A stretch of DNA of 64,000 bases. Source: Rhodocyclaceae bacterium (lineage in GTDB: Bacteria; Pseudomonadota; Gammaproteobacteria; Burkholderiales; Rhodocyclaceae). Below the pieces are notes generated by a model that ran no database searches, was not told the origin of the DNA, and saw only the letters and a list, made by a program, of their open reading frames with translations. Positions 48,129 through 57,065 of the stretch are shown here, in pieces. Numbering within the stretch: the stretch's first letter is position 1; each line of letters starts with the position of its first letter. Location: NCBI GenBank assembly GCA_018261935.1, contig JAGTRP010000001.1:124001-188000 (forward strand). Reading direction: 5' to 3'. The position numbers and the translations under genes are program-made.

Positions 48129-50383
48129 TGATTGCCCAGGAACTCGAAGTCAGCCTGCATATGGCTTTTGTCGAAGCTCGGCAGAAGCGTCATGAGTTCA
48201 TCACCGTGGAACATCTCCTCCTGGCGCTTCTGGACAATCCTTCCGCCGCCGAGGCGTTGCGTGCCTGCGGAGGCAAGATCGACGTGCTGCGCAAGGATCT
48301 GACCAACTTCATCAACGAACACACCCCGACGGTCTCCGGCGAGGAGGATATCGACACGCAGCCGACCCTGGGCTTCCAGCGGGTCATCCAGCGCGCCATC
48401 CTGCATGTCCAGTCCTCCGGCAAGAAAGAGGTGAATGGCGCCAACGTCCTGGTTGCGATCTACGGCGAAAAGGACTCCCACGCGGTGTATTTCCTGCAAA
48501 AGCTGGGGATCACCCGGCTTGACGTGGTGAATTTCATTTCCCACGGCATCAGCAAGGTGCCGCAGCAGAAGGCCCCGGCGGAGCCTGAAGCCGAAGCTGA
48601 GGTGGAACAGCAGCAGGCGGGCCCCCTGGAGCAGTACACCATCAATCTCAACGCCTTGGCCCTGCAAGGCAAGATCGATCCGCTCATCGGCCGTGACAAG
48701 GAACTGGAGCGGGTCATCCAGATTCTCTGCCGGCGTCGCAAGAACAACCCCCTGCTGGTGGGCGAAGCCGGTGTGGGTAAGACCGCTATCGCCGAGGGCC
48801 TGGCCCGCCGCGTGGTGGAAGGGGACGTGCCCGAAATCCTGGCCAAGGCCAATGTCTACGCATTGGACATGGGCGCCCTGCTGGCCGGAACCAAGTATCG
48901 CGGCGATTTCGAGCAGCGCCTGAAGGGAGTTTTGAAGGCCCTCCAGGACAACCCCAACGCCATCCTCTTCATCGATGAGATCCATACCCTGATCGGCGCT
49001 GGCGCGGCCTCCGGCGGGACCCTGGACGCCTCCAACCTGTTGAAGCCGGCCCTCTCCTCCGGCCAATTGAAGTGCATTGGCGCCACCACCTATACGGAAT
49101 TCCGCGGCATTTTCGAGAAGGACAGCGCCCTTTCCCGCCGCTTTCAGAAGATCGACGTGAATGAGCCGTCCGTCGCCGAGACAGTCGAGATCCTCAAGGG
49201 CCTGAAGGCCCGCTTCGAGGCGCACCACGGCATCAAGTACTCGGCCACCGCCCTGTCCTCCGCCGTGGAACTCTCGGCCCGCTACATCACCGACCGCCAC
49301 CTACCGGACAAGGCCATCGACGTCATCGACGAGGCAGGCGCGGCCCAGCGCATCCTGCCGAAGTCCAAGCAGAAGAAGGTCATCAGCAAGCAAGACATCG
49401 AGGAAATCGTCGCCAAGATCGCCCGCATCCCATCCCAGCACGTCACGGTGGACGACCGGGGCGCCCTGCGGAACCTGGACCGCGACCTCAAGGCTGTGGT
49501 CTTCGGCCAGGACAAGGCCATCGATGCCCTGTCCCAGGCCATCAAGATGGCCCGCTCCGGCCTCGGCAACCCCGGCCGGCCCATCGGCTCCTTCCTCTTC
49601 AGCGGCCCCACCGGGGTCGGCAAGACCGAAGTCGCCAAGCAGTTGGCCTATTGCCTGGGCGTCGAACTCACCCGCTTCGACATGAGCGAATACATGGAGC
49701 GCCACGCGGTTTCCCGTCTCATCGGGGCGCCGCCGGGGTATGTGGGATTCGACCAGGGCGGCCTGCTGACCGAGGCCATTTCGAAGAAGCCTTATTGCGT
49801 ACTGCTGCTGGATGAAATCGAAAAAGCCCATCCGGACATTTTCAACATCCTGCTGCAGGTCATGGACCATGGGACGCTGACCGACAACAACGGCCGCAAG
49901 GCGGATTTCCGCAACGTGGTGATCATCATGACCACCAACGCCGGCGCCGCCGATCTCCAGAAGACCAGCATGGGCTTCACTGCCGTCAAGCAGACGGGAG
50001 ACGAGATGGTGGAGATCAAGCGCATGTTCACCCCGGAATTCCGCAACCGGCTGGATGCCACCATTTCCTTCGCCCCGCTGGACCACGAAGTCATCCTGCG
50101 GGTGGTGGACAAGTTCCTCATGCAATTGGAAGAGCAACTGCACGAAAAGAAGGTGGAAGCCCATTTCACCCCGGCCCTCAAGGAAATGCTGGCCGAGAAA
50201 GGCTTCGACCCGCTCATGGGCGCCCGTCCCATGGCACGGCTCATCCAGGACACCATCCGAGCCGCCCTGGCCGACGAACTGCTGTTCGGCCGCCTGTCCA
50301 GCGGCGGGCACGTCACCGTCGATCTGGACAAGGACGGCAAGGTGATCTTGATTTACGCGGAAGAACCAGAAGCCGTCGTCTGA
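48128..50383 (+). CDS. clpA: ATP-dependent Clp protease ATP-binding subunit ClpA
   Basis: AAA+ unfoldase that feeds substrates to ClpP. The 751 residues contain the N-terminal ClpS-binding repeat domain ([20 protein letters not shown]), Walker A GEAGVGKT at about 212-219 and a second Walker A GPTGVGKT at about 493-500, with Walker B sites [10 protein letters not shown] and [14 protein letters not shown] ClpP-contact IGF-like loop is not obvious from reading. ClpP is not in the window. Confidence 0.96.
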   Translation: MIAQELEVSLHMAFVEARQKRHEFITVEHLLLALLDNPSAAEALRACGGKIDVLRKDLTNFINEHTPTVSGEEDIDTQPTLGFQRVIQRAILHVQSSGKKEVNGANVLVAIYGEKDSHAVYFLQKLGITRLDVVNFISHGISKVPQQKAPAEPEAEAEVEQQQAGPLEQYTINLNALALQGKIDPLIGRDKELERVIQILCRRRKNNPLLVGEAGVGKTAIAEGLARRVVEGDVPEILAKANVYALDMGALLAGTKYRGDFEQRLKGVLKALQDNPNAILFIDEIHTLIGAGAASGGTLDASNLLKPALSSGQLKCIGATTYTEFRGIFEKDSALSRRFQKIDVNEPSVAETVEILKGLKARFEAHHGIKYSATALSSAVELSARYITDRHLPDKAIDVIDEAGAAQRILPKSKQKKVISKQDIEEIVAKIARIPSQHVTVDDRGALRNLDRDLKAVVFGQDKAIDALSQAIKMARSGLGNPGRPIGSFLFSGPTGVGKTEVAKQLAYCLGVELTRFDMSEYMERHAVSRLIGAPPGYVGFDQGGLLTEAISKKPYCVLLLDEIEKAHPDIFNILLQVMDHGTLTDNNGRKADFRNVVIIMTTNAGAADLQKTSMGFTAVKQTGDEMVEIKRMFTPEFRNRLDATISFAPLDHEVILRVVDKFLMQLEEQLHEKKVEAHFTPALKEMLAEKGFDPLMGARPMARLIQDTIRAALADELLFGRLSSGGHVTVDLDKDGKVILIYAEEPEAVV

Positions 50384-50402
50384 CACAACGACCCGACCAC
50401 CA

Positions 50403-50436
50403 AGCCATGCCCGACCCGCATGGCTTTTTCTTTTTC
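50403..50436 (+). terminator. Intrinsic terminator after clpA
   Basis: An eight-base stem AGCCATGC/GCATGGCT (loop CCGACCC) is followed by TTTTCTTTTTC. It lies between clpA and rraA, so rraA probably has its own promoter or depends on read-through. Confidence 0.85.
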
Positions 50437-50452
50437 AATCAGGGAGAAACCA

Positions 50453-50944
50453 ATGACCTTCAAAACCCCCGATCTGTGCGATCAATTCGAGGCTGAACTG
50501 GGCCGCACGGTGCGCGTCGTCGCCCCCATGTTCCAGCGCTATGGCGGCCGTGCCGCCTTTGCCGGCCGCATCGTCACCCTCAAGCTCTTCGAGGATAATT
50601 CCCTGGTGCGGGAAGTCCTCGGCGAGCCCGGCCAGGGCAAGGTGCTGGTGGTGGATGGGGGCGGTTCACTACGCTGCGCCCTGGTGGGCGATCAGCTCGC
50701 CATCCTGGCCAAGAAGAATGGATGGGAAGGGATCGTGGTCTATGGCTGCATCCGTGACTCCGGCGACATCAACCAGATCGACATCGGCGTCCGCGCCCTC
50801 AACACCCATCCCCAGAAGAGCATCAAGAAGGGCGTCGGGGACCGGGATATCGCCGTCACTTTCGGCGGCGTCACTTTCAATCCGGACGCGCATCTCTACG
50901 CCGACGAGGACGGCATCGTCGTCTCCAGCCAGCCCTTGGTGTAA
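50453..50944 (+). CDS. rraA: RraA family protein (HMG/CHA aldolase fold)
   Basis: A 163-residue protein of the RraA family, known as a regulator of RNase E activity in E. coli and, in other members, as an aldolase or oxaloacetate decarboxylase. Visible motifs are FAGRIVTLKLFEDN, VLVVDGGGSLRCALVGDQLA and WEGIVVYGCIRDSGDI, the last containing the family Arg and Asp. AGGGAG precedes ATG 50453 by six bases. Sequence alone does not choose between the regulator and enzyme roles. Confidence 0.92.
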   Translation: MTFKTPDLCDQFEAELGRTVRVVAPMFQRYGGRAAFAGRIVTLKLFEDNSLVREVLGEPGQGKVLVVDGGGSLRCALVGDQLAILAKKNGWEGIVVYGCIRDSGDINQIDIGVRALNTHPQKSIKKGVGDRDIAVTFGGVTFNPDAHLYADEDGIVVSSQPLV

Positions 50945-50983
50945 GGCCGATCGGCGGCGCCCGGGGGCGCCGCTGCAATGGGA

Positions 50984-52780
50984 TCACACGTCCAGCAGCA
51001 CCTTGCTGTCGCAGCCGACCCGGACATTACCCCAGTGCTGGCCGCCCACCATGATGGGCATGGCGATGTCGCAGAGCAGTTCGCCGGTGTCGCGGATATA
51101 GGTCTGCAAGAGCAGCAACTGGGTGTTCCGGGCTGCCCGGAGTTCGGTCGGGGCCTCGAATTTGCGGTGGGTCCGGTTGCCGGCCAGGTCGGTCTGGTAG
51201 TCACCGGTCAGGGGCTTCGAAAACTTGCTGTTGTGGGCGGTCAGATAGCCGTTCACATCCACCGCCACGGCATAGACGCCGCCCGTGATGCCGACCAAGG
51301 CATCGTCCAGGAGGCCCTGGCATTCGCGGCCATAGGCATCATCATAGGTCACCGTGAATTTTTGCGGACTGGTGTTCGGAATCGGCCTGTAGTTCCGGTC
51401 GAAGACATTGACACCCCGTTGCTGCATCGCTTCCAGCCTAGCCTGGATGGCATCCCGGAAAGCCCGCACGGCATCGACGTTGTGGTCGAAGGTCCCGCGC
51501 CCGATTTTGAAGCGGGACACCAGTTCCTGCACGCTTTCCGTCGCCTGGGCCAGGGTGGCTGTCGATTCCTCGGATTCCGTCATCTTCTGGGACACGTCAT
51601 TGGTGAGCTGGTGAATATGGGTCACGTTGTCGTGCACCTGGCCGTTGGTGGCGGTGAGCTCTTCCATGGCGGCGGCGATCTGGTTGAGCTGGCCGCCGGT
51701 GCGCTCGAAATCCGACACCATCTGCCGGAATTGGGCGGAGGAACGTTCCACCACCACCCGGGTCTGGCGGATGTCGGCATTGATCATTTCGTTCTCGGCC
51801 TGGGTTTCCCGCACCAGATCGATCATGCCGCCGATATTGCTGGTGATGTCGGCCGTAGCCACATTGACCCGCTCGGCCAGCTTCCTGACTTCATCCGCCA
51901 CCACCGCGAAGCCGCGCCCCTGCTCCCCCGCCCGCGCCGCCTCGATGGCGGCATTGAGGGCCAGGAGATTGGTCTGGTCGGCGATTTCCCGGATCAGGCT
52001 GGCGATCTGCCGGATACTGTCGGAACGCTGGGCCAGATGGTCCACGGTGGCGTTGAAACGGGATAGCTTCTCGCTCACCAACTGCACCTTGCTGACGATT
52101 TCCATCATCTCGGCCATGGATTCCCGGGCGTGGCCCAGGTTGTTCTCGGTGGACTCGGAAATGACCTCGGTCGAGGCCGAGACTTCGTGAATCGCCTGGG
52201 TCGCCTCATTGCTGGCGGAGAACACGGCATGGGCGATTTCCCCCTGGCGACCGGCCTGGAGGGTGGTATCGCCCACATTTTTCCTCACCACCACCGCCTC
52301 CCGGGCGATGTTGACGCTCATCTTGCGCACCTCGTTGATAATCTGGCGCATCTTGTCGGCGAAGCGGTTGTAGCTCTCCGCCAGTTGCCGAAGCTCGTCA
52401 TGAGTGATCGTGGGCAGGTTGCGGGAAAAATCCCCTTCGCCGCGCCCGATTTCGTCGAAGATATGGGTAATGGCCTTGACCGGGCGCACGATCAGATAGC
52501 GCAAGTAGAGGATTTGCAGCACGCTCCAGCACAGGGCTATCAGGGTCAGGACGACCATCAGGGTGAGCCCCTGGTCCAGCATGCCATCGACCCGCTGAAC
52601 CAGTCCGGCATCGACGCCCCCTTTCCGCAGCTCTTCCAGCACATCCTGCTTGTAATGGAGGTAGAGGCCCAGGTAGGCCACATCGACCACGAACAGCAGG
52701 AGGAAGCTCATCAGCTTCTTGGTCAGGGAATTCCAGAAGGTACGCTCGGACCAGTCGTACAACTTGCGCAATGTATCCAT
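50984..52780 (-). CDS. Methyl-accepting chemotaxis protein with C-terminal sensor-like domain
   Basis: Chemoreceptor of 598 residues. Two membrane helices (about 24-45 and 73-95) flank a short periplasmic loop of about 30 residues, too small for a normal ligand domain. HAMP and a signalling hairpin with tip [19 protein letters not shown] (about 265-283) follow. After the hairpin a further domain (about 445-598) resembles a Cache/PAS half ([54 protein letters not shown]). Sensing may therefore be cytoplasmic. ATG 52780 has a weak ribosome site. Confidence 0.88.
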   Translation of the reverse strand: MDTLRKLYDWSERTFWNSLTKKLMSFLLLFVVDVAYLGLYLHYKQDVLEELRKGGVDAGLVQRVDGMLDQGLTLMVVLTLIALCWSVLQILYLRYLIVRPVKAITHIFDEIGRGEGDFSRNLPTITHDELRQLAESYNRFADKMRQIINEVRKMSVNIAREAVVVRKNVGDTTLQAGRQGEIAHAVFSASNEATQAIHEVSASTEVISESTENNLGHARESMAEMMEIVSKVQLVSEKLSRFNATVDHLAQRSDSIRQIASLIREIADQTNLLALNAAIEAARAGEQGRGFAVVADEVRKLAERVNVATADITSNIGGMIDLVRETQAENEMINADIRQTRVVVERSSAQFRQMVSDFERTGGQLNQIAAAMEELTATNGQVHDNVTHIHQLTNDVSQKMTESEESTATLAQATESVQELVSRFKIGRGTFDHNVDAVRAFRDAIQARLEAMQQRGVNVFDRNYRPIPNTSPQKFTVTYDDAYGRECQGLLDDALVGITGGVYAVAVDVNGYLTAHNSKFSKPLTGDYQTDLAGNRTHRKFEAPTELRAARNTQLLLLQTYIRDTGELLCDIAMPIMVGGQHWGNVRVGCDSKVLLDV

Positions 52781-52982
52781 GATGTATCTGTATCGCCCGT
52801 TACTTTGGGTAGTGGCCGGATTCAACGCTAATGAGGGGGACACGTCAATCGCTGTTTTTGCCGTGGGTCAAAAATCACATCTAAGCCTTATGGAATACGA
52901 CAGATTTTTCACATGGTGGTTAGCGCATTTCACAATGCAAAACCGCGAACGTAAGCCACTGATTTTTAGTGGCAAATAAATT

Positions 52983-53003
52983 GTCTTATGTCTTATATAA
53001 GAC
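52983..53003 (+). promoter_or_regulatory. Palindromic candidate operator upstream of aceA
   Basis: The 14-base palindrome GTCTTATATAAGAC (52990-53003) is preceded directly by another GTCTTAT (52983-52989), making two direct half-sites and one inverted half-site. It ends two bases before the -35 box of the aceA promoter. This suits a regulator of the GntR or related type; which one is unknown. Confidence 0.6.
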
Positions 53004-53005
53004 TA

Positions 53006-53034
53006 TTGCTGCCCCCGGGGAAAGAATCTATACT
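53006..53034 (+). promoter_or_regulatory. Sigma-70 promoter of aceA
   Basis: TTGCTG (53006-53011) and TATACT (53029-53034) are separated by exactly 17 bases. The start site would be near 53041, giving a leader of about 73 bases before ATG 53114. Confidence 0.65.
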
Positions 53035-53048
53035 GGAATCCATCGACG

Positions 53049-53069
53049 CTCCCACCGGGCCCGTGGGAG
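53049..53069 (+). promoter_or_regulatory. Hairpin in the aceA 5' leader
   Basis: A perfect seven-base stem CTCCCAC/GTGGGAG with a CGGGCCC loop falls near the start of the predicted transcript. It could stabilise the message or regulate translation. No riboswitch class is recognisable. Confidence 0.5.
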
Positions 53070-53113
53070 AAGGAGTCGGAGAACTGAACCCAAGAACTTT
53101 GAGAGGAACACAC

Positions 53114-54424
53114 ATGAGCACTCGCGAACAGCAAATCGCCGCCCTGGAAAAAGACTGGGCCGAAAACCCCCGCTGGAAGAACGTCAAGCGCGGTTACTCC
53201 GCCGCTGACGTGGTTCGTCTGCGCGGTTCCCTGCAGCCGGAATACACCCTGGCCCAACGCGGCGCCAAGGTCCTCTGGGAAAAGGTCAACGGCGGCGCCA
53301 AGAAGGGCTACGTGAACGCTTTCGGCGCCATCACCGCCGGCCAAGCCATGCAACAGGCCAAGGCTGGCCTGGAAGCCGTCTATCTGTCCGGCTGGCAAGT
53401 TGCTGCCGATGGCAACACCTCCGAAACCATGTACCCGGACCAGTCCCTGTACGCCTACGACTCCGTCCCGACCATGGTTCGCCGCATCAACAACACCTTC
53501 AAGCGCGCTGACGAAATCCAGTGGTCCCGCGGCATCAACCCGGGCGACGCTGGCTTCATCGACTACTTCCTGCCGATCGTGGCCGACGCTGAAGCCGGTT
53601 TCGGCGGCGTCCTGAACGCCTTCGAACTGATGAAGAACATGATCGCCGCTGGTGCCGCCGGTGTGCACTTCGAAGACCAGCTGGCTGCCGCCAAGAAGTG
53701 CGGCCACATGGGTGGCAAGGTCCTCGTCCCGACCCGCGAAGCCATCGAGAAGCTGATCTCCGCTCGTTTCGCTGCTGACGTCATGGGCGTTCCGACCCTG
53801 ATCCTGGCCCGTACCGATGCCGAAGCCGCCAACCTGATCACCTCCGACTACGACGCCAACGACAAGCCGTTCCTGACCGGCGAGCGCACCCAGGAAGGTT
53901 TCTTCCGCGTCAAGAACGGTCTGGAGCAGTCCATCTCCCGCGGCGTTGCCTACGCTCCGTACGCTGACCTCGTCTGGTGCGAAACCGGCGTGCCGGATAT
54001 CGGCTTCGCCCGCGAATTCGCCCAAGCCGTGCTGGCCGCCTGCCCGGGCAAGCTGCTGTCCTACAACTGCTCCCCGTCCTTCAACTGGAAGAAGAACCTC
54101 AGCGACTCGCAGATCTCCTCCTTCCAGGAAGAACTGTCCGCCCTCGGCTACAAGTACCAGTTCATCACCCTGGCCGGTATCCACATCAACTGGTACAACA
54201 CCTTCCAGTTCGCCAATGCCTACGCCCAGGGCGAAGGCATGAAGCACTACGTGGAAATGGTCCAGGAGCCGGAATTCGCCGCCCGCGAAAAGGGTTACAC
54301 CTTCGTCTCCCACCAGCAGGAAGTTGGCACCGGCTACTTCGACGAAGTGACCACCGTCATCCAGGGCGGCTCCTCCTCCGTCAAGGCCCTCACCGGCTCC
54401 ACCGAAGAAGAGCAGTTCCACTAA
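53114..54424 (+). CDS. aceA: Isocitrate lyase
   Basis: Glyoxylate-shunt enzyme cleaving isocitrate to glyoxylate and succinate. The 436 residues carry the signature KKCGHMGGKVL with the catalytic Cys, GYVNAFGAITAGQAMQQ and SPSFNWKKN. GAGAGGAACACAC places a ribosome site before ATG 53114. Codon use is more pyrimidine-biased (GCT, GTT) than neighbours, as in a highly expressed gene. aceB lies 2.6 kb downstream; the LysR gene between them is convergent. Confidence 0.97.
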   Translation: MSTREQQIAALEKDWAENPRWKNVKRGYSAADVVRLRGSLQPEYTLAQRGAKVLWEKVNGGAKKGYVNAFGAITAGQAMQQAKAGLEAVYLSGWQVAADGNTSETMYPDQSLYAYDSVPTMVRRINNTFKRADEIQWSRGINPGDAGFIDYFLPIVADAEAGFGGVLNAFELMKNMIAAGAAGVHFEDQLAAAKKCGHMGGKVLVPTREAIEKLISARFAADVMGVPTLILARTDAEAANLITSDYDANDKPFLTGERTQEGFFRVKNGLEQSISRGVAYAPYADLVWCETGVPDIGFAREFAQAVLAACPGKLLSYNCSPSFNWKKNLSDSQISSFQEELSALGYKYQFITLAGIHINWYNTFQFANAYAQGEGMKHYVEMVQEPEFAAREKGYTFVSHQQEVGTGYFDEVTTVIQGGSSSVKALTGSTEEEQFH

Positions 54425-54460
54425 TCTGCTACTCCCTCTCCCGTCCCTCGGGATGGGACC

Positions 54461-54495
54461 AAGGCCGCGCCCACGAGGCGCGGCCTTTTTTGTTT
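54461..54495 (+). terminator. Intrinsic terminator after aceA
   Basis: An 11-base perfect stem AAGGCCGCGCC/GGCGCGGCCTT with a CACGA loop is followed by TTTTTGTTT. It also faces the end of the convergent LysR gene. Confidence 0.9.
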
Positions 54496-54550
54496 ACCGC
54501 CGCCTCATCAGCGCGGCCCGCCGCACTCCGTCGGCTATGCCCAACGCATT

Positions 54551-55453
54551 TTATTGCCTTTCCCAGTAGGCAGGCTGGCTGTAGGTTTCCTTCAGAAAGT
54601 CGATGAACAGGCGCACCCGCAGCGGCAGGTGCCGGCGCTGGGGAAAGACCGCGTAGATCCCCATGGGCGGTGCCTGCCAGGCATCGAGCACCGAGGCCAG
54701 CCGCCCCTCCGTCAGGTCCTGCCCCACTTCCCACAAGGATCGCCACGCCAGCCCTCGGCCGACCAAGGCCCACTCGTGGAGGACGGCACCGTCGTTGCAA
54801 TCAAAGCGGCCGCTTACTTTCCAGGCATCGACGCTGCCGGTCGCCGGGTCGCGGAAGACCCAACCCCGCTGCTGCCCCAGCACCAGGCAGTTATGCCCGG
54901 CCAGTTCGGCCGGCTCCCGCGGGGTGCCATGGGCCACCAGATAGGCCGGACTGGCCACCACCATGCGCCGCATCTCCCCCAGGCGCACACTGACCATGCT
55001 CGAATCGGTGAGCTCGCCGATGCGCACGGCACAATCGATCCCTTCGTTCACCAGGTCCACCAGGCGGTCGCTCAGGTCAAGGCTGGCCGTCACCTCCGGA
55101 TTGTCTTCAAGGAAACGCATGACCAAGGGTGCCACGTGCCGCCGCCCGAACCCGGCCGGAGCCGAAATGCGCAGGTGGCCGCTGGCCTTCACCCCGCCCG
55201 CCGAAACGCTGGCCTCGGCATTGGCGAGGTCGGTAAGGATGCGCTGGCAGTCCTCTAGGAAGGCCTGGCCTTCGAAAGTCAGGGAAAGGCGACGCGTGGT
55301 GCGCACCAGGAGGCGCACGCCGAGGCGGGCTTCCAGGCCGTCGAGGCGGCGGCCGATGATGGCGGGCGTCACATTCTCCGCCCGGGCGGCCGCCGACAGG
55401 CTGCCGCGGGTGGCGGCGGAGACGAAAGCGGAGATTTGCTTGAAGCTATCCAC
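54551..55453 (-). CDS. LysR-family transcriptional regulator
   Basis: DNA-binding regulator of 300 residues. The N-terminal winged HTH is FVSAATRGSLSAAARAENVT and ARLGVRLLVRTTRRLSLT. The rest is a type 2 periplasmic-binding-like effector domain (LRISAPAGFGRRHVAPLVMR, GIDCAVRIGEL). The sequence is closest in style to the CrgA/AaeR-like group of small-molecule responders. It is convergent to aceA, and its target and effector cannot be read from the window. Confidence 0.9.
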   Translation of the reverse strand: MDSFKQISAFVSAATRGSLSAAARAENVTPAIIGRRLDGLEARLGVRLLVRTTRRLSLTFEGQAFLEDCQRILTDLANAEASVSAGGVKASGHLRISAPAGFGRRHVAPLVMRFLEDNPEVTASLDLSDRLVDLVNEGIDCAVRIGELTDSSMVSVRLGEMRRMVVASPAYLVAHGTPREPAELAGHNCLVLGQQRGWVFRDPATGSVDAWKVSGRFDCNDGAVLHEWALVGRGLAWRSLWEVGQDLTEGRLASVLDAWQAPPMGIYAVFPQRRHLPLRVRLFIDFLKETYSQPAYWERQ

Positions 55454-55656
55454 AGAATTTACCGGTCATTTTTTCTCGACAAATGGTCGCAGTCGCAACA
55501 CCTGAAAACCCTTCGCCCAGCTTAACGATGCACACCAAAATGGGGTTAACACCCCATCGCTACAAGAAGCATCTGCCGGCAATATACGGCCTTCGGTATT
55601 CGGAACCTCGCCATCGACGAGGGATTTAACAACAGTTCACCCTAGGAGACCAAAAA

Positions 55657-55932
55657 ATGACAGTACGACTTGAAAGTCGCGATCGTGGCTGCAGGCTTAT
55701 ATTCGACGGAAAAATGACCAAGGAATGCCAGCGGGAGATGGAAGATCGCGTCATCGAAGCCTTACGCCGCTACCGTTATTTTGAATTGGATCTCTCCGGG
55801 GTTTACTACATCGATGCCTACGGCAAGCGCTTGCTCAACCTGCTGAAGGAATTCGGCGGCAACGCCGTGGAAATTGTCGCCTGCTCCAGCTCCGTCGAAC
55901 AAGCCTTGGGCCAGCCTTGCTACACCCACTAG
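55657..55932 (+). CDS. STAS-like domain protein without the usual phosphorylation serine
   Basis: A 91-residue single-domain protein, MTVRLESRDRGCRLIFDGKM onward. The pattern FELDLSGVYYIDAYGKRLLN matches a STAS (anti-sigma-factor antagonist) core, but the site that usually reads DSSG is DAYG, so the phosphorylatable Ser is absent. TAGGAGACC gives a good ribosome site. No kinase or phosphatase partner lies adjacent. It could bind a partner constitutively, or be a scaffold in a two-component network. Confidence 0.65.
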   Translation: MTVRLESRDRGCRLIFDGKMTKECQREMEDRVIEALRRYRYFELDLSGVYYIDAYGKRLLNLLKEFGGNAVEIVACSSSVEQALGQPCYTH

Positions 55933-56252
55933 GTCCACGTACTGAATCCCACACCGCCGAATTGACACCATAACCAATAAACGACCGGCTCCAGCCGGCG
56001 AATAACGCAGCCCCGACCCCAACCCCGTTCGCGGTAGTTTTTGCGCCGATGTCTCTTCCAGAGGCATCGGCGTTATTTTTTACAAAAAGTAAAAGATAAA
56101 AGCCGAAAATGCCGGCTTATATTTTGTACCGTGGTGCAATAGACTTCGGGTCAATCCTGACCACAGCACCGCCATGAACCGAATGCTCCCCCTCGATCAG
56201 CGTACCGCCGGCCTCGATGGAAAGCTCTGTCCATGCCGAGGGCCGGTGTGAC
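55933..56252. other. Intergenic region between the STAS gene and the TauE/SafE gene
   Basis: 320 bases. It contains a small hairpin (CCGGCT/AGCCGG near 55984) and the terminator at 56044-56078. A/T-rich sequence around 56080-56125 probably holds the exporter promoter, though no clean pair was found. A 45-codon minus-strand frame (56117-56254) is discussed among rejected items. Confidence 0.5.
56044..56078 (+). terminator. Intrinsic terminator downstream of the STAS gene
   Basis: An eight-base stem CGCCGATG/CATCGGCG encloses a loop with a short CTC/GAG step and is followed by TTATTTTTT. Confidence 0.75.
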
Positions 56253-57044
56253 ATGGACGCCTTGCAGGCATCCCTGGTGGCCGGTGGAGCCTTCCTGGCC
56301 GGCGGCATGAACGCCCTGGCCGGCGGCGGCACCTTTTTCTCCTTCCCGGCCCTGCTCGCTGCCGGCGTCCTGCCGGTGACCGCCAATGCCAGCAACACGG
56401 TGGCCTTGTGGCCCGCCAGCCTTTCCAGCGCCTGGGCCTACCGCCGGGAAGTGACCCGCCACAAGGCGTGGACCGCCCTGCTCGTGGCGGTCTCCCTGGC
56501 CGGCGGGCTGGCCGGCGGACTGCTTCTCCTGGCCATTTCCAATGCCGCCTTCTCCCGCCTGGTGCCCTGGCTGCTGCTGGTGGCCACAGCCCTGTTCGCC
56601 TTCTCGTGCCAGGTGTCCCGCCTGGTGGCCGCCTTCAAGGCTCGGCTGGGTTTCGCCGCCGGGAGGAGCGCGACCGGCACGCCCGGGGGCCTGGGTGGGC
56701 TCATTTTCCAGCTGCTGGTCGCCATCTATGGCGGCTTCTTCGGGGCGGGGATGGGGATCCTCACCCTGGCCGCCCTGTCCATCCAGGGCGTCGAGGACAT
56801 CCAGGAACTGAACGGCCTGAAGAACCTGACTTCCGCCGTGAACTACACGGTGGCGGCCGCCACCTTCGTCATCGCCGGGGCCATCAGTTGGCCCCACACC
56901 CTCATCATGCTGGCCACCGCTCTGGTCGGGGGCTACGCCGGGGCTTCCCTGGCCCGCCGCCTACCCGCCCTGTGGCTGCGCCGCTTCGTCATCGCCGTGG
57001 GCAGCAGCCTGACGGCGATCTATTTTGTCAAAACCTATTTGTAA
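56253..57044 (+). CDS. TauE/SafE family sulfite or organo-acid exporter
   Basis: Inner-membrane transporter of 263 residues with about eight helices. Both halves start with the family repeat: MNALAGGGTFFSFPALLAAG near residue 19 and YGGFFGAGMGILTLAALSIQ near 157, followed by GLKNLTSAVNY. Substrates in this family include sulfite, sulfoacetate and other small anions. The stop is 22 bases before aceB, so the two may be co-transcribed, which could link it to glyoxylate or acetate metabolism. Confidence 0.88.
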   Translation: MDALQASLVAGGAFLAGGMNALAGGGTFFSFPALLAAGVLPVTANASNTVALWPASLSSAWAYRREVTRHKAWTALLVAVSLAGGLAGGLLLLAISNAAFSRLVPWLLLVATALFAFSCQVSRLVAAFKARLGFAAGRSATGTPGGLGGLIFQLLVAIYGGFFGAGMGILTLAALSIQGVEDIQELNGLKNLTSAVNYTVAAATFVIAGAISWPHTLIMLATALVGGYAGASLARRLPALWLRRFVIAVGSSLTAIYFVKTYL

Positions 57045-57065
57045 GCTTTTTTGCAAGGAGACCCC

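Noticed and set aside
56117-56254. 45-codon minus-strand frame (SIEAGGTLIEGEHSVHGGAV)
   Set aside because: Composition looks protein-like, but third-position GC is only about 62%, the start overlaps the TauE gene start and no family is recognised; possibly a remnant.
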